Source: Leptolyngbya sp. Heron Island J (GTDB taxonomy: Bacteria; Cyanobacteriota; Cyanobacteriia; Phormidesmidales; Phormidesmidaceae). From it: 64,000 bases of DNA. Each line of letters begins with the position of its first letter. Within the stretch, counting starts at the first letter, position 1. Under the pieces are notes generated by a model. The model did not search any database. It was given only the letters and a program-made list of their open reading frames with translations, and was not told the origin of the DNA. The stretch is from NCBI RefSeq assembly GCF_000482245.1, contig NZ_AWNH01000080.1:1-64000 (forward strand). Direction: 5' to 3'. Both the position numbers and the translations under genes were made by a program. Shown here one piece after another: positions 27,385 to 35,124 of this stretch.

Positions 27385-28746
27385 CTATTGGTCGGTAGCC
27401 GGAACTGCTGAGCGATCGGCCAGATCGATAACATAGCGCTCGCCATCATATCTGAGCACTGGTTGGGTCTCCGGTAGCTCTGTGGCTTCGGGCATCGTTG
27501 ATTCATCCAGTGCCATGATCGGCTGCAGTGACTCGTCCAGTTCTAGCAATTGTTCATCCAGCTCCGTCACTGTCTGCAGCTGTTGATCAATCTGCTCGGC
27601 GACAGCGGTTTGATCTTCTAGATCGCCTGTAAAGGAAATCAAAGCAGACAAGCTGTTGAGTAAGTCCCGGACGGTACTGCGCAAGGATGGATCACCGGTT
27701 AGGGTGTCCACATCAGCCATAATTTTTTGAGCGCTTTGAAATACATCGCGAGCCGATTCGATGGTTTGCTGCAGTAGCACCAGATTTTCGCCGGTATTGA
27801 GTGTAGAGGAAATGTCCCGCAGATCCTGGGATGCGATCGCAGCATTATTTGCCAGCAGCTCTATGTTGTCAACCAGGGATCCTTCTTGAATCACTGGCGC
27901 TAGAGTATCCATGGCCAGCCGTAGCTGACCTGTACTAGCACTGATATTGTCCAGGGTAACCGCGAGATTATCCTGGTTACTCGTCAAAATAGTATTCACC
28001 TGGGTCAGGGTCGTATCTAATTGCTCAGATGTACGGATGGTGGTGGCTTCCAGCTGGCTGGCTGCCCCAGAAACCGATTCCAGGGTTTGGCGAGCCGATG
28101 CGGACAGCGGTCGAATTTCATCACGCAAATCCTGTGTCATCAGCGTCACCTCATCGGTCAGACTGACGACGTTGCCTGAAATTGCTCGGGTATTTGCCAG
28201 AATTTCCCTAATGTTGGCAAGGGTTTCAGGGTCATCCAAGGTTCTAGAAAGGGCCTCGGAAATTTGCTGGGAGGACTCTAGGAGATCTTCGTAGTTAACA
28301 CCGGTTACACCATCAATGCGATCGCCATTGCACAGGATGCTATCACTGTCACAGTTTCTATCGTTGGGGCCTGGAACTGACGCTTCATCGAGCATCGCGG
28401 TTACTGGCGGTTCAATGGATATCGTTGTTTCACCAATCAAGCCAGACTGGCTGGTTTTGACCACTGAATCAGCTGGAATCCGTAAGCCTGATTGATGGAT
28501 TTCAATCTCTACCAATACCGTATTAGAATCTGGCGAAATATTGAGAATGTGCCCCACTGGCACACCGCGATAGCTAACAACGGACCCTTCCTGGATACCA
28601 TTAGCACTTTCAAAATCTGCAGAAAATCGGTAGCTCCGTTGGCCAAAGGCCATACCACGCAGCCACATTACCAATCCTCCAAACAGGAGTAATCCTGCTA
28701 GAATCAGCAATCCAACAGAGCCTTCACGGATGGTTCTTGCACGCAT
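27385..28746 (-). CDS. MCE-domain (MlaD/TGD2-like) lipid transport protein
   Basis: A 453-residue protein with one N-terminal membrane anchor (SVGLLILAGLLLFGGLVMWL). The MCE domain (about 38-115) contains ANGIQEGSVVSYRGVPVGHI and SGLIGETTISIEP. A long helical region with repeating hydrophobic pattern follows (about 150-420), as in TGD2-like proteins, and probably forms an oligomeric tunnel across the periplasm. It is the substrate-binding part of a phospholipid ABC transporter. The ATPase gene lies 129 bases upstream; no permease is present nearby. Confidence 0.88.
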   Translation of the reverse strand: MRARTIREGSVGLLILAGLLLFGGLVMWLRGMAFGQRSYRFSADFESANGIQEGSVVSYRGVPVGHILNISPDSNTVLVEIEIHQSGLRIPADSVVKTSQSGLIGETTISIEPPVTAMLDEASVPGPNDRNCDSDSILCNGDRIDGVTGVNYEDLLESSQQISEALSRTLDDPETLANIREILANTRAISGNVVSLTDEVTLMTQDLRDEIRPLSASARQTLESVSGAASQLEATTIRTSEQLDTTLTQVNTILTSNQDNLAVTLDNISASTGQLRLAMDTLAPVIQEGSLVDNIELLANNAAIASQDLRDISSTLNTGENLVLLQQTIESARDVFQSAQKIMADVDTLTGDPSLRSTVRDLLNSLSALISFTGDLEDQTAVAEQIDQQLQTVTELDEQLLELDESLQPIMALDESTMPEATELPETQPVLRYDGERYVIDLADRSAVPATDQ

Positions 28747-28875
28747 GGTTTCCTATGGATTAACGGTAGACGGTACAGCCAGTCGTACACCCTGGGTGAA
28801 ATTATACGGGGGACTCTAAACCTCGTCCACCTGGACGTGTGGTTTTGCTTGAGGAGAATTTTAGAGGCGGGGGGC

Positions 28876-29703
28876 TCAATTGGTGATACCAATGGGACCC
28901 TCAATGGCGGCACTAAAAAACTGTCGCATATAGGGGTTAGGGGTGTGGTCAATCTGATCGACCGGGCCCATCCATTGAATTGTGCCTTTGTGCAGCATGA
29001 CTACCCGATCGGCGGTACGGCGGATGGTGCTGTCCTGGTGAGTGACAATAACGTAGGTGCTACAGCCTCGATTGCCATGGATATTCCGGATCAAATCTTC
29101 AATTACAGTTGATGCAATGGGATCTAATCCAGCGGTGGGTTCGTCATAAAGCAAAACGGTGGGTTTGTCTTGGGACTCACGGGGATTGGTAATGACGGCT
29201 CTAGCAAAACTGACACGCTTACGCATACCGCCAGAGAGTTCAGCGGGGTAGCGATCGCAAATATTAGGGAGTCCTACCATTTCCAGTGCTTCGCGGGTTA
29301 ACTGACCAATCTCAGAGTCCGACAGGTTTGAGTTTTGATAGAGCGAAAACCCAACATTTTCTTGCACCGTTAATGAATCAAAGAGGGCGGCTTGCTGAAA
29401 TACCATGCCAATATTGACCGGATCTTTCGCATCTTCAATCAGTCCCTGGCGTTGTTGGCCAGCGACAAAGATATCCCCCTGGTCAGCCGCTAGTAAACCA
29501 GCAATGATGCGCAAAATCGTCGATTTTCCAGTGCCCGACGGTCCAATCAAGGCGACTGCTTCGCCAGGTTTGATAGTCAAATCGACATTATCAAGTACCT
29601 GGTTACTCCCAAATTGTTTGGAAATTCCCTTGAGTTCAAGAATAGGAGAGTCACTTTCACAGGGGGATTCGGGAACAATCCCATTTGATTCTGAGACAGA
29701 CAT
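28876..29703 (-). CDS. MlaF/TGD3-like ABC transporter ATPase
   Basis: A 275-residue ATPase. Walker A is GPSGTGKS, the signature is LSGGMRKR, and Walker B is VLLYDEPTAGLDP, followed by the switch histidine in IVTHQD. The signature with Met-Arg-Lys-Arg is typical of MCE-linked ATPases. It would drive lipid movement with the MCE protein encoded downstream. Its membrane permease must be encoded elsewhere. Confidence 0.9.
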   Translation of the reverse strand: MSVSESNGIVPESPCESDSPILELKGISKQFGSNQVLDNVDLTIKPGEAVALIGPSGTGKSTILRIIAGLLAADQGDIFVAGQQRQGLIEDAKDPVNIGMVFQQAALFDSLTVQENVGFSLYQNSNLSDSEIGQLTREALEMVGLPNICDRYPAELSGGMRKRVSFARAVITNPRESQDKPTVLLYDEPTAGLDPIASTVIEDLIRNIHGNRGCSTYVIVTHQDSTIRRTADRVVMLHKGTIQWMGPVDQIDHTPNPYMRQFFSAAIEGPIGITN

Positions 29704-29802
29704 GGCGGCAGTTGCTATAACTCGCTAACAAGCTGGTAACAGCTTATGACAAGATTTCTTACGATTTTAGCTTTCAGCATTTTACAATGCATACCATAGC
29801 CC

Positions 29803-29851
29803 ACATGAGCTGACTTATTGCGCAGGACATTACCCGCTGGTCAGCTCATGT
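29803..29851. repeat. 12-bp perfect inverted repeat at the 3' end of the IS110-type recombinase
   Basis: ACATGAGCTGAC (29803-29814) and its exact complement (29840-29851) enclose a 25-base loop. The right arm touches the stop codon of the recombinase. It may terminate that transcript or mark the element's end. Confidence 0.7.
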
Positions 29852-31151
29852 TACGGGGCTATTTCGTTGGCCAGCTTTTTGTATAGCCTTCTGATAAATC
29901 TTGAAGCTGTGGCCATTCTTCTTTTAAAGTCTATTTCTCCAGGGCGTGCGAATTGGTAATGAAGCCTTAGTGCTACTACTTCCTTCGGGCTATCGGTAAT
30001 TCGTGCGATCGCATTGATTAGCTCTCCGTTTAGCCAGTGGGGTGTGTTCGCGGTGCCCAGGGTGTTAATAGCTTGATCAATATCATCGGTGGCGTTTTTT
30101 GCTCGTTTTGATCCGCTTCTGATGATCACGATGGTGGAGACGTACCCCCATAGACTGGCTCTTGTATGTCCTGGGCCGCCTTTGACCCAGCCTTTCTTTT
30201 TACCGGACTCTTTGAATACTAAGCCCATGCCTAGGCTGAGTTTAAATGCGCTTTCGCTGCGGTTTCTGCGGGATGGCTGTCCTTTTTTTCCGGAAACGTA
30301 TTCGATGATTTCTTTGTGATTTTTATCTAGGAATGATTCGAATGGATAGATGGCTGATAGTAAAGCGGCCCTGGTTTTTGCTGGTATTGCGAACTCGTCA
30401 AAAATTTTGTTGTAGGTGCTTAACTCGTTACGGTAGATAAGTGTGTCTAACTGTTGCTCGATTCTGTATTCCTCTTCGTAGCAGTTGCATAGTTGCTTGG
30501 CTAGGAACCTGGTGTGTGGTGATATTCCTCTACCTAATGTATTTTTGATCTTCTCTTCTCGCTGGGCGGCCCATGTTCCGGTGACCTGCTCCCCTGATAT
30601 TGCGCGTATTGTAGCGGGGGCCTTGGGGGCTAGCCATTCTCGCTTGCTTCCTTCTACCGTTTTTACTAGCTCTGGGCACTCGTAGGCTAGCCGCTGGCAT
30701 AGGCGGTTGTGGATGGGACTACGATTTTGGACGGTATTTTTAATGCTAGATAGGACTGTCTGAGCTCGATTTTGTCTAGGCTGACAAATGCGGTTGGGTC
30801 GTTGAAATTTTCTAGGGCATAGCAGGCGATTGCGGCTGCATCGGGACGATCTTGTTTATTGGCAACACCTTTGGCGATTCTATAGGCGGTTACTCGTCTC
30901 GGAGCGACTAGGCGAACCTCCTTGTTATTCTTTTTGAGCTGGTCAATCCAGATATATCCATATGAACCGGTAGGCTCTAGCACATAGGCATCGGCATTGA
31001 GTTCTAAAAGGTAATCGATAGCATCGCTACTGATTTTTACTTTTTTGGGCTTGTAGCTACGGGCAAAGCTTTTGAAATTGCTCGGTAATTCGTTGACAAC
31101 ACAAACTTGCAGACTGTCTTTACCGCAGTCGCATCCGACTATTTTGGTCAT
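29851..31151 (-). pseudogene. IS110-family recombinase, split by a frameshift
   Basis: The N-terminal part (31151 to about 30742) has the DEDD RuvC-like domain with Asp8 in VGCDCGKDS, Glu59 in VLEPTGSYG, and Asp101 and Asp104 in KQDRPDAAAIACY. Reading continues out of frame to a stop at 30687. From a run of five A residues on the coding strand (30737-30741), the shifted frame stays open for about 295 codons to the TAA at 29851. It contains RNRSESAFKLSLGMGL and GGPGHTRASLWGYVSTI, resembling the C-terminal Transposase_20 domain with its serine. One extra A in the run would restore a protein of about 430 residues (LALKNTVQNRSPIHNRL). It is therefore a recent pseudogene or, less likely, uses slippage. 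Confidence 0.82.
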
Positions 31152-31411
31152 AAAGTCTAGTTCCTGATTTCCTTAAACCGAAAGTTCGGTCACATTGCCT
31201 CTCAAAGCAAGACTTTTTGGAGCGTCCGGTATAACACTAAGTCGTTTGCCGACCATCTTGTCATTAAGACTTTGCTCCATGCGGGTAACCCCGCGACCCT
31301 GATTAATAGGGTTTCGATCCTTCCCAGGGGATCTCATCAGGCGGATGGCTATATGAACTAGATTTCTTGAAGTCATCAGACCGGTATGTCGTGAATTTAT
31401 ACCTTCTGATG
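31152..31411 (-). ncRNA. candidate bridge RNA region of the IS110-type element
   Basis: IS110-group elements encode a structured bridge RNA in the non-coding stretch upstream of the recombinase. Here 260 bases upstream of the start codon have no gene but several compact stems: 31177-31190 (ACCGA/TCGGT), 31281-31294 (GCGGG/CCCGC), 31296-31312 (ACCCT/AGGGT), 31316-31333 (GATCC/GGATC) and the double stem 31374-31411 (CATCAGA/TCTGATG with inner GGTAT/ATACC). The RNA would be read leftward with the recombinase. I could not fold the region or identify target and donor loops, so the assignment is inference from position and structure. Confidence 0.5.
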
Positions 31412-31450
31412 CACCTCATTTTTTATGCCCTATATCGAAAGCAGCTAGCG

Positions 31451-31528
31451 CTATACATTCAATATTAATTTGCATAGCATAATTTGTATAGCGTTAATTA
31501 TGAAAAATGCATAGCATAATTTGTATAG
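31451..31528. promoter_or_regulatory. iterated heptamers upstream of the RHH gene
   Basis: A 21-bp direct repeat, TGCATAGCATAATTTGTATAG, occurs at 31471-31491 and again at 31508-31528, 37 bases apart. Each copy holds two TG(C/T)ATAG heptamers 14 bases apart, and an inverted heptamer CTATACA lies at 31451-31457. The block ends about 43 bases before the RHH start codon. This is the layout of an operator for a ribbon-helix-helix autorepressor. Confidence 0.7.
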
Positions 31529-31571
31529 TGAATTTGATAAGCTTAGTCCTGTAGAACGATGAGTCAACCAA

Positions 31572-31766
31572 GTGGCCAAGAGAGCAGGACATCGAAAGTG
31601 GGGGGAAACGAAGTCGGAGCAATTACCGCTGCGCATGACCCCAACAGGCGTCAAGCTATTGAAGGAAAAGGCAGCCAAGGCGCAGGTTTCGCTAACGGAA
31701 TATCTGGAGCAGATGGCCCGGCAACCCGACTCCCTGACAGGCTTGGGGGAATCCTCTCCCAGCTAA
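31572..31766 (+). CDS. small ribbon-helix-helix-like DNA-binding protein
   Basis: A 64-residue basic protein, MAKRAGHRKWGETKSEQLPL at its start. KSEQLPLRMTPTGVKLLKEK could be the strand and first helix of a ribbon-helix-helix fold, and QVSLTEYLEQMARQ the second helix. It lies directly behind iterated heptamers. The frame stops at GESSPS. In the neighbouring frame a coiled-coil segment continues (to 31900), so the gene may have been longer before a frameshift. It probably represses its own promoter. Confidence 0.55.
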   Translation: MAKRAGHRKWGETKSEQLPLRMTPTGVKLLKEKAAKAQVSLTEYLEQMARQPDSLTGLGESSPS

Positions 31767-32266
31767 TCCAAGAAACGGAAGATTTGCTGGGGGAATTACA
31801 TACAGAGCTAGCGGCTTGCCAGAATCGCCTAACTAACCTGAAACGGATTCAGGGGGAGATTATGCTTCTTACAGATAAAAGCAGCGATGAAGAAGCATAG
31901 TCATGTTGTCCGTTCTCAGGCCTCGCTAGCTGGAAGTTCAGAATTGTTTGGTTATTTGTTTACCCTAGTCATGGGCGTCGTTACTATCGGCTGCAGTGGG
32001 GTGAATGCGCTAAGGTCCTGGGCCAGCTGCATGTGCGGGGTGGGCAAGTAGGTAATGAGTTAGTAGAAGGGAGAGCGGGTAAATTAGTCCGGTGGATTGA
32101 AGAAGGGTGTGATTTAACTGAGTGTAAAACGCTGGTACTTTCTTGGGATAAGAAGAATTCTAAAGGGGATACTCGCGGGAAAACCAGACGACCTAAAAAA
32201 CCTGGGGCTCTAGGTATGCCGACTGTTGCTACTTTTGGTATTCGTATGACTACAGTCAAAGGGTAG
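31767..32266 (+). pseudogene. remnants of coding sequence downstream of the RHH gene
   Basis: In one frame, a Leu-rich coiled-coil segment (LIQETEDLLGELHTELAACQ) runs to TAG at 31898. In the same frame after this stop comes a coding-like stretch containing GRRYYRLQWGECAKVLGQLH and AGKLVRWIEEGCDLTECKTL, ending with a basic tail at 32266. No ATG, GTG or TTG starts the second piece before its conserved-looking part; a GTG at 32033 lies inside it. I read these as broken pieces of one or two former genes, of a kind seen on mobile DNA. No function can be assigned. Confidence 0.4.
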
Positions 32267-32346
32267 CCACAGAAGGCGAAATGAAAAAGTACCAGGAATG
32301 ATGTATCAATAAGCACATGCTAAAAAAGCTCTGCGGCGAGGCCGAG

Positions 32347-34012
32347 AGCCGGGTATCGTAGCCCTGATCAATTCAAACAATGGGTACGATGCCACTCACT
32401 ATACGAGAACGCAGCCAAAAAGTCGCCAATTGCATCAAAACGAATGTTCGCCAAACGCTCAAGACCATCGCAGAAGCGACGGGCCTGAGCCCAAGCAGTG
32501 TCTATCGGCATCGTCAGGCAATCACCCGGCGCAATCAGTACCCAGAATCGAGTTTTTGGGAAACCGAGGTGGGGTATCAGTGGCTGGTGCGGCTGGTGTT
32601 CGGCCTCATCTACTACTTCGGCATCAAGCAAGGGGTCGGCGCTGAGAGTCTCTCCGAGTTCATCCGAGCCATTCACCTGGACACCCATGTGGCTAGCTCG
32701 GCCAGTGCCCTCCGCCAACTCAAGCACCGTGTGAATCAAACCCTACTCGATTAGGCCACTGCCCAAGCGGAGCACTGTCAACCGTCAGCGGGCCAAGGTA
32801 TTTGTGTCGGAGCCGATGAAACCTTCTTTGGCTTACCGGTGTTGGTGCTGCTGGAGCTTGCCAGTGGATTTATTTTTATCGAAACCGAATGTGAGAATCG
32901 CACCTATGAGACCTGGATGAGACAGGTGCAACAGTGGTGGGATAACAGCCAATGGCACTGTCATTACCTGGTCAGTGACGGGGCTCGAGCTCTGGTGAAG
33001 TTAGCCGTATCGGGTATCGGGTGTGTGAGTGTCGCCGACTTGTTCCATGCGTTGCGTGCGTTGGGATGTCCGATTGGTCGTGCGCTGAGCAGTCAGTATG
33101 CGACGCTGCAAAAACAACACAACACACTTCAGAAAGAACTGAGCAAACGCAGTGATGTGAGTCCTCCTCCTCAATCATTGCAGTCGCTGATTGAGAGCAA
33201 CGCCGTTGCTCAACAACGCCTACAACAAGACCAACAAACCTACCACGAGATGCTTGAGCAAATTAGCCAAATCATCCATCCCTTCACCCTGGATAACCAA
33301 CAATGGCAAACAGGAAACGCATTGTTGACTCACCTGGCTCCCCCGTTGCAGAACCTGTGGGATCTTGCCCAATCCTATGGTGGGCAGAAGGCGCAAAAGG
33401 CCATTGACACCTTTGAAGAACACATCACCTCCTGGGCTCAAGGGATTGATGCTTGGCGACAATGGGTGACCTTAACCCTGCAAACTCAAACGCCAGACCC
33501 GGCTATCCGTGACTGGGTGCTCATGGCCCTATTGCCATGGGTCTATTGGACACAGCAAGCCGATAAAACCCGACAACCCGCTCTCAAACATCGCTATCAG
33601 CAAGCGGCTAGCAGCACTTTTGACAGGCTCTTAGAGCAATCGATAACCTTGCAACTGGACGCCAACGAACTGGAGTGTTGGGTGCTCTGGTGTCGAGACT
33701 TCTGTGCCAAATATCAGCGCACCTCCTCAGCGGTGGAGGGACGTAATGGCTATCTATCCAAGCTCCACCATGCCAGTCGGGGATTTTCTGAGCAATCTCT
33801 CAAGGGGCTCACTATTATTCATAATTTTGATCTTAAACGACCGGATGGGACCACCGCCGCTCAGCGACTGTTTGGTCACCCTTTCCCGGACGTATTTGAG
33901 TGGATTCTCGAACATATCGGTGATTTACCGATGCCCCGGAGGTCATCTAAAACACAGCAGCCGAATCCCTCATACGCAAATACTTTTGCGGCTTAAGTTG
34001 ATACCCTCGGCT
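32347..34012 (+). mobile_element. DUF6399-type transposable element, inactivated
   Basis: The interrupted transposase-like gene is flanked by imperfect inverted sequences: AGCCGGGTATC at 32347-32357 and, reversed, AGCCGAGGGTATC at 34000-34012. These differ by a two-base gap and may be terminal repeats. I did not find a clear target duplication. Confidence 0.55.
32380..33996 (+). pseudogene. DUF6399-type transposase-like gene with in-frame TAG
   Basis: The frame is open from ATG 32380 for 124 codons, meets TAG at 32752-32754, then stays open in the same frame to 33996, for about 538 codons in all. The first part has a helix-turn-helix (LKTIAEATGLSPSSVYRHRQ). The second part has GADETFFGLPVLVLLELASG and HYLVSDGARALVK, which look like strands of an RNase H-like core with acidic residues. 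Its end matches DUF6399: SSAVEGRNGYLSKLHHASRG and LHNFD-like IIHNFDLKRPDGTTAAQRLFG. A single base change (from TTG or CAG) could have made the stop. The protein is otherwise undamaged. Confidence 0.75.
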
Positions 34013-34338
34013 GTGACAGCTAGTCTCATTTTTGGACTAAAAATGCACTGTTTGAGAGTGTGACAGTTACCTGAAAGCCTAATGTTGGCGTTGGCTCTGA
34101 GAAGCTAAGATAAACTGTGTTGCTAAGGCTATGGCTCTTTTATAATAACGGATTTCAGGGTTCTCTCAGTTGTTGATTGGCTGCGGCCATAGCAACTAAT
34201 CTATTACTGCGAGTTTTGGAAGTTATATGGAAACTTTCCTCCTATGGGTATGCTGAGAATTGTTCATATATCCAGCTTATATGGGGTGGATATATGGATA
34301 GTGTAGATCTAATAAACTGTTGGATTTTTATAAGCACC
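34013..34338. other. 326-base gap after the transposase remnant
   Basis: TTTTTGGACTAAAAATG-type inverted sequence near 34027-34048 and AT-rich stretches near 34136-34150 are present. An in-frame extension of the next gene reaches back to 34177 but its sequence does not look coding. The promoter of the HEPN-like gene is probably here. Confidence 0.4.
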
Positions 34339-35055
34339 ATGAATGAAGGCCAGTTAGTAGATCAGCTAGACAAAGATCTTAAAGATCTTCTTGTTTCCCG
34401 TACACTTTCTGCGTTTGTATTATCACTAGTACGTAAACATAATGCTAATGAATTAGATCTATATCAAGATGTAAGTCTAGAAGCTCTAACTCAAATTCTT
34501 CTTGAATTTGGAGCGAGTCCAGAAGATCCTATGGAGTTTTATGGTCATACCTTTAATGAAGATCTGTCGTCTATAGAAACTTGTTTGAACTCCGGGGATT
34601 CCTTCTCTGCAATGATTCTTGTCAGTGCATTCGTAGAACGCCAAATCAACGTTACAACTCGGGTTTGTATGCGACTGAGAAACTTTAGTCATCGTAAGAT
34701 TACTGAAGCGATCAAAGGTGTTAGCTTCATCGCTAAAGTTAATACTCTTCTTCCACTTTTGGATGTTAAGTTGACTGAGCGTCAGTGCCAGATTGCCCTT
34801 AAGCAAAACTCAATTAGAAATGAGTCTGTGCATTTCAAGACTGTTCCTAATCGCTGGCATGATGATGGGAGCTCTCGAATGTCAGAGGAAAAGCTACAAG
34901 AGGATATCAATAGATATTTTGAAGTGGATCCCTTTTCCCTCATTAAGTCTGAATTCCAAGGTTTTTTAGAGCACGTAGTGTCGGAACAGCCCCATGTTCA
35001 ACATACGTGTGTATTAGTCGAAAGGACGTTTGGTATTCAAGGATATTTCCTGTGA
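34339..35055 (+). CDS. putative HEPN-like domain protein
   Basis: From ATG 34339 the protein has 238 residues, is mostly helical and has no membrane segment. I recognise no named family. The C-terminal half reads AMILVSAFVERQINVTTRVC at its start, then ITEAIKGVSFIAKVNTLLPL and SIRNESVHFK. The last piece has Arg160-Asn161-x3-His165, which matches the R(N)X4-6H motif of HEPN ribonuclease domains, set in the usual position near the end of a long helix. Codon use is more AT-rich than neighbouring core genes, and mobile elements lie just upstream, so recent transfer is plausible. It could be a toxin or defence ribonuclease, or a catalytically silent DUF4145-like protein. Confidence 0.6.
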   Translation: MNEGQLVDQLDKDLKDLLVSRTLSAFVLSLVRKHNANELDLYQDVSLEALTQILLEFGASPEDPMEFYGHTFNEDLSSIETCLNSGDSFSAMILVSAFVERQINVTTRVCMRLRNFSHRKITEAIKGVSFIAKVNTLLPLLDVKLTERQCQIALKQNSIRNESVHFKTVPNRWHDDGSSRMSEEKLQEDINRYFEVDPFSLIKSEFQGFLEHVVSEQPHVQHTCVLVERTFGIQGYFL

Positions 35056-35124
35056 TTTGATTGATTATTTGCACCGTTAGCAACCGATCCACACAATTAT
35101 AGGAATGGTTAGTGCATCGTCAAT

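Larger units (their letters stand above)
29800..31411 (-). mobile_element. IS110-type element with DEDD recombinase (limits approximate)
   Basis: The element has a leftward DEDD recombinase gene with a frameshift and a long structured non-coding leader. A 12-bp perfect stem marks its 3' side (29803-29851) and a composite hairpin its 5' side (31374-31411). IS110 elements have no true terminal inverted repeats, so the exact ends cannot be fixed here. Confidence 0.7.

Noticed and set aside
30725-30750. Programmed frameshift in the IS110-type recombinase
   Set aside because: The A run is only five bases and no standard slippery heptamer is in frame, and IS110 recombinases normally use one frame. 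Kept as pseudogene with a note.
31296-31333. A sequence similar to a CRISPR repeat (ATAGGGTTTCGATCC)
   Set aside because: It occurs once, with no regular spacing or second copy and no cas gene; it fits better as stems in the IS110 leader.
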